Positions 1-8,311 are shown, numbered from the stretch's first letter. The stretch: DNA of 64,000 nt from Herbaspirillum seropedicae (GCF_001040945.1 NZ_CP011930.1:1364001-1428000); one strand, 5' to 3'. Notes: generated by a model from the letters alone, not told the origin. Numbers and translations are program-made.

Positions 1-168
1 TTCCGATACATGGACATGGCCCAGGGCAAGCGCTCCCGGTCCCTGCACAATGCCGTACTGGTGTACGGTGCAGGCGGACGGGACCAGGCAAGCGCCACGG
101 CGCCGGTCTATCGTGATCAGCAGGAGCCTGCGCAGCGACCGCGCGTGATCATGCGCCCGTCGACCTGA
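1..168 (+). CDS. C-terminal fragment of an unrecognised protein (cut by window start)
   Basis: An open frame enters from the left edge and ends at TGA 166-168, giving 55 residues of a C-terminus. The tail is polar and rich in Arg, Gln and Ala, with no hydrophobic segment and no motif I can name. It lies 61 bases upstream of the small lipoprotein gene on the same strand. The function is unknown, and the frame could also be a chance opening, although the codon use is consistent with the neighbouring genes. Confidence 0.45.
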   Translation, partial: FRYMDMAQGKRSRSLHNAVLVYGAGGRDQASATAPVYRDQQEPAQRPRVIMRPST

Positions 169-229
169 GCGGTCCCTTGTCCGGTGCAGCTTGCTCGCGC
201 CGACTCAACTGGATAATGAGGAGAGCTTC

Positions 230-445
230 ATGAAAACAATTCAAAAACTGGCGGTGACTTCGCTGGCCATCTTCGCTTTCTCGGCAATGACCGGCTGCAG
301 CAACATGTCGCAACGTGACAAGAACACCGCCATCGGCGCCGGCGCCGGCGCCGTGGGCGGCGCTATCCTGACGGGTGGCAGCGGCCTGGGTACCGTGGGT
401 GGCGCAGCAGTGGGCGGCGTGATCGGCAACCAGGTGGGCAAGTAA
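230..445 (+). CDS. Small glycine-zipper lipoprotein
   Basis: A 71-residue protein starting at ATG 230, preceded by a GAGGAG-type ribosome site. A longer in-frame start at 191 (TTG) has no such site. Residues 1-22 form a lipoprotein signal ending in MTGC, so Cys23 would be lipidated. The mature part has two Gly/Ala-rich stretches (about 33-48 and 53-69) typical of the glycine-zipper 2TM domain of OsmB/SlyB-like outer-membrane proteins. The family is known from envelope stress and osmotic responses; the exact role here is inferred. It converges with the next gene across a shared terminator. Confidence 0.8.
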   Translation: MKTIQKLAVTSLAIFAFSAMTGCSNMSQRDKNTAIGAGAGAVGGAILTGGSGLGTVGGAAVGGVIGNQVGK

Positions 446-531
446 GCCCAGCCCCCAAGGTTCTGCCAGAACGGGAACCTGACTTATCGACCTGATCGGC
501 TGCGCTAGGGCGCGGGCGGGCCAGATGTCAA

Positions 532-575
532 ATGAATAACGCCGCGACGAAGCAATTCGTCGCGGCGTTATTCAT
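532..575. terminator. Bidirectional terminator, perfect 20-bp stem
   Basis: Positions 532-551 and 556-575 are exact inverted repeats around a GCAA loop. It lies between two convergent genes (stops at 445 and 590), so it probably ends both transcripts. There is no strong T run on either side. Confidence 0.7.
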
Positions 576-589
576 GTCGGGCCGCAGGA

Positions 590-922
590 TCAGGAGTCGT
601 CCTTCAGGCTGCGCTCATAATCGTCATGGATACGCTTGGCGCGTGCGGTATCGTCCTTGCGGGCTTGCTGTGCTTCGTGACGGCAGGCGGCGGCCTTTTT
701 GCCCTTGAGTGACTTGCAGGCAGCCAGGGCTTCGGCGTAGGCCGCAGCAGTTTCCTGGTTCAGGTTGCGCAGGCGCGCCTTGGGCGTATCGTCGGCTTGG
801 TACCAGCGTGCAGGATCCGGGCTAGCCTGAGGCGTATCAGCAGCGTGGACCGCAGCTGTGCTGGAGAGGCCCAGCGTGGCCAGGCAGGACAAGAGGACCG
901 GGGCGAGGAGCTTTTTATTCAT
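590..922 (-). CDS. Small secreted protein of unknown function
   Basis: A 110-residue protein. Residues 1-27 form a clear Sec signal peptide (MNKK, a hydrophobic core, AVHA before cleavage). The mature part is charged, rich in Lys, Ala and Arg, and probably helical, with two cysteines (in AACKSL and AACRHE) that could form a disulfide in the periplasm. It resembles the small uncharacterised periplasmic proteins common in Burkholderiales. No enzymatic motif is visible. It is monocistronic, with terminators on both sides. Confidence 0.7.
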   Translation of the reverse strand: MNKKLLAPVLLSCLATLGLSSTAAVHAADTPQASPDPARWYQADDTPKARLRNLNQETAAAYAEALAACKSLKGKKAAACRHEAQQARKDDTARAKRIHDDYERSLKDDS

Positions 923-973
923 CTGCTTGGGACTCCATTCACGTTACGGAAACGGCATCCCTGCAGGATGCCC

Positions 974-1019
974 AAAAAGAACACGGCGCGGACGGTGACC
1001 AGGCACCGTGCGCGCCGTG
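974..1019 (-). terminator. Terminator downstream of the DUF3309 gene
   Basis: Read on the minus strand, a 9-bp outer stem (1019-1011 with 990-982) continues after one mismatch into a 6-bp inner stem with a 6-base loop. A T-rich run (complement of 974-980) follows. It ends the small gene at 1079-1237. Confidence 0.75.
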
Positions 1020-1078
1020 CTCCCCCCGCAACCCGGATGTTATCAGGCTTGCGCGGTCACGGGCAGGATTGATCCTGC

Positions 1079-1237
1079 CTATATCTTCCCTAGCAACAGC
1101 AGGATCAGCAGGATGATGACGATGGTGCCAGCGATACCGCTGGGACCATAGCCCCAGTTGCGGCTGTGCGGCCAGGCTGGGATCACGCCCAGCAGGATCA
1201 GGATAAGGACGATGAGCAGGATGGTGCCGAGGGTCAT
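1079..1237 (-). CDS. DUF3309-family small membrane protein
   Basis: A 52-residue ORF with a strong AAGGAG ribosome site 7-8 bases before ATG. It contains two hydrophobic segments (about 4-20 and 36-50) separated by a conserved-looking loop, PAWPHSRNWGYGPSG. That loop, flanked by Leu/Ile runs and ending in LLLLGK, matches the DUF3309 family of tiny inner-membrane proteins common in proteobacteria. Their function is not known. It has its own terminator and appears monocistronic. Confidence 0.8.
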   Translation of the reverse strand: MTLGTILLIVLILILLGVIPAWPHSRNWGYGPSGIAGTIVIILLILLLLGKI

Positions 1238-1425
1238 GGACGTTCTCCTTTGTTATTGATGGGTACGTTGGCTCGCCAGGCGAGCGATAGTGCTGAAGCA
1301 TCATAGGTCCGGCAGGCCCACCGCCACGATCAGCGTGCATCGCAAGATGCTGTAGGAGAACGCGGCAAGTGCAGGTAGGCGGGCGGCGCGGGCAATACCG
1401 GGGGACGCCGCCATCTTGGTGCATG

Positions 1426-1440
1426 GCACAAATGAAGTGC
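1426..1440. promoter_or_regulatory. Candidate NtrC binding site
   Basis: Exact GCAC-N7-GTGC dyad, the NtrC (NRI) consensus form, centred about 145 bases upstream of the predicted sigma-54 start. A weaker match (GCAC-N7-GCGC) lies at 1465-1479, about 106 bases upstream. This spacing is usual for enhancer sites of RpoN promoters. The rest of 1238-1550 shows no gene. Confidence 0.6.
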
Positions 1441-1550
1441 GCAGCACGCCCGCGCAGAGCGCGCGCACCACGCGGGCGCGGCCCCGCGCCAATTTCCTGC
1501 GAACCCCTGCGAGCCACTGCGGGCGCGGCTTTGCGCCGGTCCGTCGGCTA

Positions 1551-1567
1551 CTGGCACGCTCTTTGCT
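1551..1567 (+). promoter_or_regulatory. Sigma-54 (RpoN) promoter of the nitrate transport operon
   Basis: CTGGCACG-N4-TTGCT matches the -24/-12 consensus completely, with GG at 1553-1554 and GC at 1565-1566 separated by ten bases. Transcription should begin near 1577, upstream of the leader structures and about 150 bases before nrtA. Confidence 0.8.
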
Positions 1568-1610
1568 GAAAGGTGGTCAGAGCGCAGATAGTGCGCAGCA
1601 GGTGTGACCA

Positions 1611-1681
1611 ACGGCGGTCGCGCCGTCCAAGACAAAGGCGTCTTCCGGCAAGGGTCCTCCATGCTGGAACACGCCTTTTTT
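1611..1681 (+). promoter_or_regulatory. Candidate ANTAR-type antiterminator leader with intrinsic terminator
   Basis: Hairpin 1629-1644 has a 5-bp stem and the hexaloop AAAGGC (A at loop position 1, G at position 4), the hallmark recognised by ANTAR proteins such as NasR and NasT. Its loop and 3' arm overlap the 5' arm of a long imperfect terminator (1635-1650 pairing with 1662-1677) followed by T 1676-1681, so the two folds exclude each other. A preceding hairpin at 1611-1626 could be P1, but its loop does not fit the A1/G4 rule. Antitermination is therefore inferred, not shown. Confidence 0.6.
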
Positions 1682-1725
1682 CATTGTTGGCTTCCGATAA
1701 TTCGACACGCATGGGGAAGGTTGCT

Positions 1726-3024
1726 ATGGAATTCAAGGCTCACAACAAGGCTCACGACGAACCAAAAGATGCGGCTGGGATGGCGCGCGGCGAGCAGGTG
1801 GATGGCAAGCGCCGCACCCTGATACAGGGCGCAGGCCTGGCCGCCACCGGCGCACTGGGACTGGCCGGCAGGGGCGCCTGGGCCGCGGGTTCGGACAAGC
1901 CCGAGAAGGAGGAGGTGAAGATAGGCTTCATTCCGCTGACCGACTGCGCCTCGGTGGTGATGGCCTCGGTGCTGGGCCTGGACAAGAAATACGGCATCAA
2001 GATCATCCCCAGCAAGGAAGCCTCCTGGGCCGGCGTGCGCGACAAGCTGACCAATGGCGAACTCGATGCGGCCCATGTGCTGTACGGCCTGATCTATGGC
2101 GTGCAGTTGGGCATCGGCGGCCAGAAGAAGGACATGGCCGTGCTCATGGGCCTGAACCACAATGGCCAGGCCATCACGCTGTCCAGGAAGCTGGCCGACA
2201 AGGGCGCCGTCGATGGCGCATCGCTCTACAAGCTGATGCAGACCGACAAGCGCGAATACACCTTCGCCCAGACCTTCCCCACCGGCACCCATGCGATGTG
2301 GCTGTATTACTGGCTGGCCGCCAATGGCATCAACCCGATGAAGGACGCCAAGGTCATCACCGTGCCGCCGCCGCAGATGGTCGCCAACATGCGAGTGGGC
2401 AACATGGATGGCTTCTGCGTGGGCGAGCCCTGGGGGCATCGCGCCATTGTCGATGGCGTGGGCATCACGGCCACCACCACCCAGGACATCTGGAAAGACC
2501 ATCCCGAGAAGGTGCTGGGCAGCTCGCTGGAATTCGTCAAGAAGTATCCCAATACCTGCCGCGCCATGATGGCGGCCATCCTCGAGGCCAGCAAGTGGAT
2601 CGACGCCTCGTTGACCAACAAGAACCGCATGGCCGAGGTGATCGCCGACAAGTCCTACGTCAACACCAGCAAGGACGTGATCGACCAGCGCATCCTGGGC
2701 CGCTACCAGAACGGCCTGGGCAAGACCTGGGATGATCCCAACTACATGAAGTTCTACGAGGATGGCCAGGTCAACTTCCCCTTCCTCTCCGATGGCATGT
2801 GGTTCATGACCCAGCACCGCCGCTGGGGCCTGTTGAAGAGCGATCCCGACTATCTCGCCGTGGCCAAGGCCGTCAACCAGATCGATCTCTACAAGCAAGC
2901 CGCCGCCATGACCGGCACGCCCCTGCCCAAGGACAGCATGCGCAGTTCCAGGCTCATGGATGGCGTGGTCTGGGATGGCAAGAATCCAGCGGCCTATGCG
3001 CAGTCCTTCAAGATCAAGGTGTAA
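1726..3024 (+). CDS. nrtA: Nitrate-type ABC transporter substrate-binding protein
   Basis: A 432-residue protein of the NrtA/CmpA/SsuA-like superfamily, which binds nitrate (or bicarbonate, nitrite) for import. ATG 1726 is chosen because GGGAAGG lies 7 bases before it; ATG 1711 is an alternative. The N-terminus has a twin-arginine-like export signal (GKRRTLIQGAGL, a hydrophobic stretch, AWAAG). The mature part begins EEVKIGFIPLTDCASVV, typical of NrtA homologues, and includes NMRVGNMDGFCVGEPWG, a family-like stretch near the ligand pocket. It is first in an operon with permease, ATPase and a chemoreceptor-like protein. The RpoN promoter and leader upstream favour nitrate over sulfonate or bicarbonate as substrate. 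Confidence 0.88.
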   Translation: MEFKAHNKAHDEPKDAAGMARGEQVDGKRRTLIQGAGLAATGALGLAGRGAWAAGSDKPEKEEVKIGFIPLTDCASVVMASVLGLDKKYGIKIIPSKEASWAGVRDKLTNGELDAAHVLYGLIYGVQLGIGGQKKDMAVLMGLNHNGQAITLSRKLADKGAVDGASLYKLMQTDKREYTFAQTFPTGTHAMWLYYWLAANGINPMKDAKVITVPPPQMVANMRVGNMDGFCVGEPWGHRAIVDGVGITATTTQDIWKDHPEKVLGSSLEFVKKYPNTCRAMMAAILEASKWIDASLTNKNRMAEVIADKSYVNTSKDVIDQRILGRYQNGLGKTWDDPNYMKFYEDGQVNFPFLSDGMWFMTQHRRWGLLKSDPDYLAVAKAVNQIDLYKQAAAMTGTPLPKDSMRSSRLMDGVVWDGKNPAAYAQSFKIKV

Positions 3025-3105
3025 CAGGGGTAAGGACGGGCAGGGCAGGTCGGGCGCGCCCAGGCGCGCGCCTCACAACGAAGTGTCATCAGCAAGGGGA
3101 AAGCG

Positions 3106-4029
3106 ATGAGTGCAGTCGTCGAAAGCATCATGGGCGAGAACGCCAAGCCTGCCGGTCCTGCCGGCAGCCACCCACCGGCCGCCGTCAACAGCCAGGCGCC
3201 GGCCTCGCCGCCGGCCGCCATCCCAGCACGCAGGGCCAAGAAGCGTCTGGCCAGTGGCGGACTTTTCATGCGCGTGGCGCCGCCCTTGCTGGGGTTGGCC
3301 CTGCTGGTGCTGGTGTGGCAGATCATCGCCTTGAAGACCAGCAGCTTCCCCACGCCGTGGGTGACGCTCAAGGAAGCCGGCGTGATGTTTGCCGATCCCT
3401 TCTATCGCAACAGTCCCAATGACCAGGGCATAGGCTGGAATGTGCTCGCTTCGCTGCAGCGTGTCGGCACGGGCTTTGGCCTGGCTGCCCTGGTCGGCAT
3501 TCCGCTGGGCTTCGCCATTGGCCGGGTGGAGTTTTTGGCGCGCATGTTCGGTCCCATCATCAGTCTCTTGCGTCCCGTCTCACCGCTGGCCTGGCTGCCC
3601 ATCGGGCTGCTGGTCTTCAAGTCCGCCAATCCGGCGGCGATCTGGTCCATCTTCATCTGCTCGATCTGGCCGATGATCATCAACACCGCCGTGGGCGTGC
3701 AGCGCGTGCCGCAGGATTACATGAACGTGGCGCGTGTGCTGAACCTGTCGGAGTGGAAGGTGCTGACCAAGATTCTGTTCCCCTCGGTCTTGCCCTACAT
3801 GCTCACCGGCGTGCGCCTGTCCATCGGCACCGCATGGCTGGTCATCGTGGCCGCCGAGATGCTGACCGGTGGCGTGGGGATCGGCTTCTGGGTCTGGGAC
3901 GAATGGAACAACCTGAACGTGCCCCACATCATCATCGCCATCGTCGTCATCGGCGTGGTCGGCCTGGTGCTGGAGCAATTGCTGGTGGCGCTGGCCAAGG
4001 CCTTTACCTATGAGCAGGTCAACAACTGA
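3106..4029 (+). CDS. nrtB: Nitrate-type ABC transporter permease
   Basis: A 307-residue inner-membrane permease of the NrtB/SsuC type (binding-protein-dependent transport component). The first 45 or so residues are a Pro/Ala-rich cytoplasmic extension. About six membrane segments follow, from [16 protein letters not shown] to [20 protein letters not shown]. The segment around [20 protein letters not shown] is the EAA-type loop that docks the ATPase. The gene starts at ATG 3106 after an AAGGGGAAAG ribosome site, 81 bases after nrtA, and ends 14 bases before the ATPase start, so all are probably one transcript. Confidence 0.88.
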   Translation: MSAVVESIMGENAKPAGPAGSHPPAAVNSQAPASPPAAIPARRAKKRLASGGLFMRVAPPLLGLALLVLVWQIIALKTSSFPTPWVTLKEAGVMFADPFYRNSPNDQGIGWNVLASLQRVGTGFGLAALVGIPLGFAIGRVEFLARMFGPIISLLRPVSPLAWLPIGLLVFKSANPAAIWSIFICSIWPMIINTAVGVQRVPQDYMNVARVLNLSEWKVLTKILFPSVLPYMLTGVRLSIGTAWLVIVAAEMLTGGVGIGFWVWDEWNNLNVPHIIIAIVVIGVVGLVLEQLLVALAKAFTYEQVNN

Positions 4030-4043
4030 AGCAGGGGATGAAC

Positions 4044-4856
4044 ATGGACAACATCAACGGCAAATTCATCGACATCCACGGCGTGGAGATGCTGTTCCAC
4101 ACCAAGAAGGGCGTCTTCCATGCGCTGCGCGAGATCAACCTGACGGTGGCCAAGGGCGAGTTCGTGACGCTGATCGGCCACTCCGGCTGCGGCAAGTCAA
4201 CGCTGCTGAACCTGATTGCAGGTTTGTTGAAACCCAGCGAAGGCGTACTGCTGTGCGCCAACCGCGAGATCGGCGGCCCGGCCCCGGAGCGCGCAGTGGT
4301 GTTCCAGAACCATTCGCTGCTACCCTGGCTGAGCTGCTATGAAAACATCTACCTCGGCGTAGAGCGCGTCTTCGGCGCCACGGAAAACCGCACCCAGCTG
4401 CGCGACCGCACCCGCGCCGCGCTGGCGCTGGTGGGCCTGAGCGCTGCCGAGAACAAGCGTCCTAATGAAATCTCCGGCGGCATGAAGCAGCGTGTGGGCA
4501 TCGCCCGCGCCCTGGCCATGGAGCCCAAGGTGCTGCTGATGGACGAGCCCTTCGGCGCCCTCGACGCGCTGACCCGCGCTCACCTGCAGGATGAATTGCT
4601 CAAGATCGTGGCCAAGACCGACTCCACCGTGGTCATGGTGACCCACGATGTGGATGAGGCGGTGCTGCTGTCGGATCGCATCGTGATGATGACCAACGGC
4701 CCCGCCGCGACCATCGGTGAAGTGCTGGAAGTCAAGCTGGCGCGCCCGCGTGATCGCGTCGTGCTGGCCCAGGACCCGGAGTACGGCCAGTACCGCACCG
4801 CCGTGCTGGAGTTCCTCTACCGCAAGCAGGCCCACCCGGCGCGTGAGGCCGCCTGA
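4044..4856 (+). CDS. nrtD: Nitrate-type ABC transporter ATPase
   Basis: A 270-residue ATPase that powers import through the adjacent permease. It has Walker [10 protein letters not shown] (45-53), Q-loop [15 protein letters not shown] signature ISGGMKQR (143-150, Ile in place of the usual Leu), Walker [13 protein letters not shown] and switch His in VTHDVDEA. The NSLLPW-like segment and length match NrtD/SsuB/TauB. ATG 4044 is preferred over ATG 4038 because the AGGGG ribosome site directly abuts 4038. It lacks the fused binding-protein domain of cyanobacterial NrtC. Confidence 0.88.
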   Translation: MDNINGKFIDIHGVEMLFHTKKGVFHALREINLTVAKGEFVTLIGHSGCGKSTLLNLIAGLLKPSEGVLLCANREIGGPAPERAVVFQNHSLLPWLSCYENIYLGVERVFGATENRTQLRDRTRAALALVGLSAAENKRPNEISGGMKQRVGIARALAMEPKVLLMDEPFGALDALTRAHLQDELLKIVAKTDSTVVMVTHDVDEAVLLSDRIVMMTNGPAATIGEVLEVKLARPRDRVVLAQDPEYGQYRTAVLEFLYRKQAHPAREAA

Positions 4857-4913
4857 GTTGTCCCCGGTGGTCTGATGCCTGCAGCAATCCAAGCCAGTCT
4901 GAAGGAGCATGTC

Positions 4914-5603
4914 ATGTCCAGCCCTGCCGTGATCGAGGCCATGCCTGAGCAGGCCAGCAGCACACCGGAAGCGGCCCCGTTGTCGGGCGAAGTCTTTGGC
5001 GCCCTGATCAATCTTTCCGGACGGCGCCGTTTCACCTCGCAGCGCCTGGTGCTGTATGCGGTGCTGGCCGCACAGGGCCAGGCCGGAGCCTGCAGCACCG
5101 CGCGCGAAGCGCTGGCGCTGTTTCGTAGCGCCCACAGCGCCTTGCTCAAGCGCTCGGGCGACTTGCCGGGGGTGTTCTGTCCGGAGCTGGAGGAAGTCTA
5201 TTTCGGACGCCGTGGCGGTGACGCCCGCATCACCGCCTTCGCCGAACTGGCGCAGCGCACGCTCAACGCCATCGAAGACAGGCTCAAGAGCGCGCCCACC
5301 CTGCTGGCCGAACTGGTGCAGGAGACCACGCCGCTGCTGGCCGTGCTCAACGAGATCACGGCGGTCTATGAGGCGCAGTCGAAGAAGCATGCGCAACTGA
5401 TGCGCCACCAGTTGCGCGGCATCATGACCGACATCGAGACCATCGCCCGCGAAGCCAAGATGGTGGCCTTCAACGCCCGCATCGTCGCAGCCCGTTCCGG
5501 CCAGGCCGGCAAGGAATTCTCGGTGGTGGCCGGGGTGCTCTCCAGCATCACCGGCGAGATCGACGAGCTGGTCAAGCAAGCCCTGAGCGGCGCGGCGACG
5601 TAA
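4914..5603 (+). CDS. Soluble protein with a chemoreceptor-tip-like C-terminus
   Basis: A 229-residue protein; ATG 4914 follows GAAGGAG, whereas an upstream in-frame ATG at 4875 lacks a site. There is no signal peptide or membrane segment. The C-terminal third (about 160-225) aligns by eye with the signalling hairpin tip of methyl-accepting chemotaxis proteins: FNARIVAARSGQAGKEFSVV here against [20 protein letters not shown] in the chemoreceptors at 52-58 kb. The N-terminal part is helical and unrecognised. It lies 57 bases after nrtD, probably the last gene of the nitrate operon. A role in linking nitrate uptake to chemotaxis or to a kinase is inference; it may instead be an uncharacterised coiled-coil regulator. 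Confidence 0.7.
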   Translation: MSSPAVIEAMPEQASSTPEAAPLSGEVFGALINLSGRRRFTSQRLVLYAVLAAQGQAGACSTAREALALFRSAHSALLKRSGDLPGVFCPELEEVYFGRRGGDARITAFAELAQRTLNAIEDRLKSAPTLLAELVQETTPLLAVLNEITAVYEAQSKKHAQLMRHQLRGIMTDIETIAREAKMVAFNARIVAARSGQAGKEFSVVAGVLSSITGEIDELVKQALSGAAT

Positions 5604-5609
5604 GGACGC

Positions 5610-5990
5610 TTACTTCGCCGGTTGCTTGCACGCCGCCCACGCCACCAGCAGCCACGCCGCCAGGAAGCCCACGCCGCCAAAGGGCGTGATGGCGCCCAGC
5701 ATGCGCGTGCCGGTCAGCGCCAGCAGGTAGAGGCTGCCGCTGAAGACGACGATGCCCGCCAGCATCAGCACACCGGCCCAGCGCAGCGCCGCCCCGCCCA
5801 GGCGCGGCATCAGCAGGGCCACCGCGATCATGCCCAGTGCATGCATGACCTGGTAGGTCACGGCGGTATGCCAGATGGCCAGCATCTCTTCGGAAATCAT
5901 TTTCTTCAGACCATGTGCGCCGAAGGCGCCGCAGCCCACGGCGATGAACATGTTCAATGCGCCCAGGGCGATCAGGGTGCGTTCTTTCAT
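5610..5990 (-). CDS. DUF423-family membrane protein
   Basis: A 126-residue protein with four hydrophobic segments. Family hallmarks are visible: the N-terminal GALNMFIAVGCGAFGAHGLK, the HTAVTYQVMHALGM stretch and the TPFGGVGFLAAWLLVAW end, as in YgdD/YwdK. Function is unknown; it is an integral inner-membrane protein. Its stop lies 6 bases from the stop of the convergent chemoreceptor-like gene, with no obvious terminator in between. Confidence 0.85.
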   Translation of the reverse strand: MKERTLIALGALNMFIAVGCGAFGAHGLKKMISEEMLAIWHTAVTYQVMHALGMIAVALLMPRLGGAALRWAGVLMLAGIVVFSGSLYLLALTGTRMLGAITPFGGVGFLAAWLLVAWAACKQPAK

Positions 5991-6097
5991 GGTGTTTCCT
6001 TCCGGGTTGGAGCGGCTTCTGTTGGCACGGAAGCCAGGTTCAGGCTGGCGCAGGGGCTGGCGATCAGAGGGGAGGGCGGCAGCGCTCGTTTAGGGGA

Positions 6098-6553
6098 TCA
6101 GTAGGTGCGCAAGGCCTTGCCGAGACGGTATTCGTGCCTGAGCACGAACTGCGAGCTGGCGATCAGCCCCGACAGGCCCAGGATCAGCTGCGTGAGCGTA
6201 TCGGGCGGCAAGACCCAGACGCTGCCCGCCGGCGCCGCCACATTGGCCGCTGCGCTGATGACCGGCGCGGCCCAGGAGGCTTCTTCGCTCACATCCAGCA
6301 GGATCTGGCCTTCAGGGGTGGTATGCAGGTAGATCTCGCCGCCCAGTTCCAGCGTGAAGCAGATGCCCTGGCCGGCGTTGACGGTATTGATCTTGTGGCG
6401 GAACACCACCGCTTGCAGTTCACGGTTATAGGTATCGATCCAGGTTTCCACCTCGTGCACGTTCTGCAGCACGATCCAGGGACGCGGTGCGGGGATGGTA
6501 TCGCCAGCGACGGCGTCTTCGGGGAAGAGGGGTTCGGGGGCTTGCTCGGACAT
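6098..6553 (-). CDS. Conserved-looking protein of unknown function
   Basis: A 151-residue, mostly acidic protein with no signal peptide. It contains a Trp/Tyr-bearing segment (VETWIDTYNRELQAVVFRH), a beta-rich middle (FTLELGGEIYLHTTPEGQILLDV) and a hydrophobic stretch near the C-terminus (LTQLILGLSGLIASSQFVL) before a basic tail. I do not recognise a family. It is separated from the DUF423 gene by 107 bases on the same strand and could be co-transcribed with it. Confidence 0.6.
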   Translation of the reverse strand: MSEQAPEPLFPEDAVAGDTIPAPRPWIVLQNVHEVETWIDTYNRELQAVVFRHKINTVNAGQGICFTLELGGEIYLHTTPEGQILLDVSEEASWAAPVISAAANVAAPAGSVWVLPPDTLTQLILGLSGLIASSQFVLRHEYRLGKALRTY

Positions 6554-6750
6554 GGTCTATGTGGAGCCGGGCTTGGGGCTGGGGCTCCGGGTGGGTAGGG
6601 GGAAGGCAGCAGTATATCGGATCGGGATACGGATCACTGCCGCTCGTACCTTTGGAGGAGCGCCAAAGCGCGTGGCTCCAGCTGGCGAAGGGTATTGGTG
6701 GCGCCTCCATCCTTGCGCCGCGCGCACGGATGGGGCGTTCATTTGTCCGC

Positions 6751-8022
6751 TTATCGGGTCAGGGCGAATTCTGGATAGGTGATCTGGGCGTCGCCTTCCT
6801 TGGTCATGAGGGCCAGGCCCAGGTCTTGCAGGAAGGCATATTCTCTTGGCGTGCCGCCCTCTTGTGTGCAGGTCAATGTCGTGGCGCTGCCAGGCAAGGA
6901 GCGGTGAATCTGGTTGGCAGGCACTGTTGCGCCCGTCGTGCAGGTTTTGCTGATGGTCACCGGTTTCGCTTTCGGGTCATTTGTCCTTTGTACGCTGCTG
7001 CGTACGTGGAAGGTCTGGCCGGGGTCCAGGGTGGCTGGCAAGGACAGCGAGAGTTCGGTCGCTGCCAGTGGCGGCATGGGCGCCTTGTTCAGGTAGATCT
7101 GCGAGCCCAGTTCGGCCAAGCCGGACAGCGAGATGCGTTCCACATAGGACGAGGTGGTGTAATGCTCGCGGACGTGCAAGAGACCCTCCACGTTGTCGAT
7201 TTCGATGATCGTCTTGAAGGGTTTGCTTCCCCCGTAGGAGAGCATGGTGACGATCTTGCTGAAGCGCGGACGCCAGACCGAACCCTGCGGCGCAGCCGCA
7301 TCGACGGCGGCGATGACATTGGCGGGTGGCTTGCCGAGAACGGCCGGCGGGGGCGGTGGAGCAGGGAGTTCATCGGGCCCGAGATCGGGGCGTTCGGTCT
7401 TGAGTACCTGGGCGCTGACGCTGCCTTGCAAGGAGCAGGAGACGCGCGTGGCGTTCTTGTTGTTCTCCATGGGCTCCACGATGAAGGCACGTTCGATGGT
7501 ATTGGCTGTAGGGACCGTGCCGGACCCGGTATGGACGGCACGCCAGCCCGAGTTGCCCGACCTGAGTTCGGTGCGCGCATAATCCGAGCCGCTGCCGCGC
7601 AGCCGGTCGGCGTCGCTGACCAGAGGACGTAGATTGCCGATGACGTTTTCGACGCTGCCCTCCACGACAAAGCCCCAGTAGTAATAGTGGCCCAGCTCCT
7701 CCATATCGCTGATCTCATCGAAATAACCGAGCAGCTTCAAGCCGCCGACGGTAATGGCCGGGTTGAAATCGACATGGTTGGCGGGAGCGTTCTTGCGGTC
7801 CTTGACTTTGATCCAGGCGATACCGTCCTTGCGTTCCACAGGCCCTATCGCCTGCTGGGTTGCTGTATCGCTGGCCAGGGCGCTGAAGAAGCTGCTGTTG
7901 CAGCGGGTGAATTCACGCAGGGTGTTCTCGGCCATTTGCGCTAAGGCTGGCGGGGCTAGCAGGCTGAAGGTGGCCATCAGTACTGAGGCCGCAAAAATGA
8001 AGCGTTTGGATGATGCAGACAC
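6751..8022 (-). CDS. Large secreted protein of unknown function
   Basis: A 423-residue protein with a Sec signal peptide (about 1-28, ending PALAQ). The mature part has a proline-rich linker (PAPPPPPAVLGKPP, about 220-235) dividing two beta-rich halves. Cysteine pairs occur in both halves (RCNSS and VSCSL; KTCTT and LTCTQ), suggesting disulfides and periplasmic or extracellular location. No catalytic motif or named domain was recognised. It appears monocistronic and lies next to the AT-rich accessory patch, but its codon use resembles the core genes. Confidence 0.65.
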   Translation of the reverse strand: MSASSKRFIFAASVLMATFSLLAPPALAQMAENTLREFTRCNSSFFSALASDTATQQAIGPVERKDGIAWIKVKDRKNAPANHVDFNPAITVGGLKLLGYFDEISDMEELGHYYYWGFVVEGSVENVIGNLRPLVSDADRLRGSGSDYARTELRSGNSGWRAVHTGSGTVPTANTIERAFIVEPMENNKNATRVSCSLQGSVSAQVLKTERPDLGPDELPAPPPPPAVLGKPPANVIAAVDAAAPQGSVWRPRFSKIVTMLSYGGSKPFKTIIEIDNVEGLLHVREHYTTSSYVERISLSGLAELGSQIYLNKAPMPPLAATELSLSLPATLDPGQTFHVRSSVQRTNDPKAKPVTISKTCTTGATVPANQIHRSLPGSATTLTCTQEGGTPREYAFLQDLGLALMTKEGDAQITYPEFALTR

Positions 8023-8209
8023 GATGTTCTCTCCCCGGATGGGTTGTTGCTTTATGGAAATTCAAAACCTTACCGGATGAGAACGTGTTTTGCAATTGCT
8101 TGCACTATCTCGGATTGCGCACCATTGATCTATAGGTTTCAACGGGGCGGTCAGTATGTGTAGTTAACAAAATACACTTAACAAAAAATCAAATTCATAT
8201 ATCCATGAA

Positions 8210-8311
8210 ATGCCCGTTCCCAATCATCAGTCGATCATGCTCCCTCTTCTCTGTTTAGCCGGCGTCTACGCGATCAAGAAAATCGATTCTGATTACTTCG
8301 ACGGTGAGTAG
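8210..8311 (+). pseudogene. Internally deleted remnant of an Mrr-type endonuclease gene
   Basis: A 33-codon frame from ATG 8210 to TAG 8309-8311. Its first 14 residues (MPVPNHQSIMLPLL) match the N-terminus of the Mrr protein encoded at 9020-9940 (MTIPDYQSIMLPLL). Its last 15 (VYAIKKIDSDYFDGE) match that protein's C-terminus (LYEIKKIDSDYFEGE). About 275 internal codons are missing and the orientation is opposite. This is a relic of a second, diverged copy. The surrounding 8023-8209 is AT-rich and holds no other gene. Confidence 0.75.
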
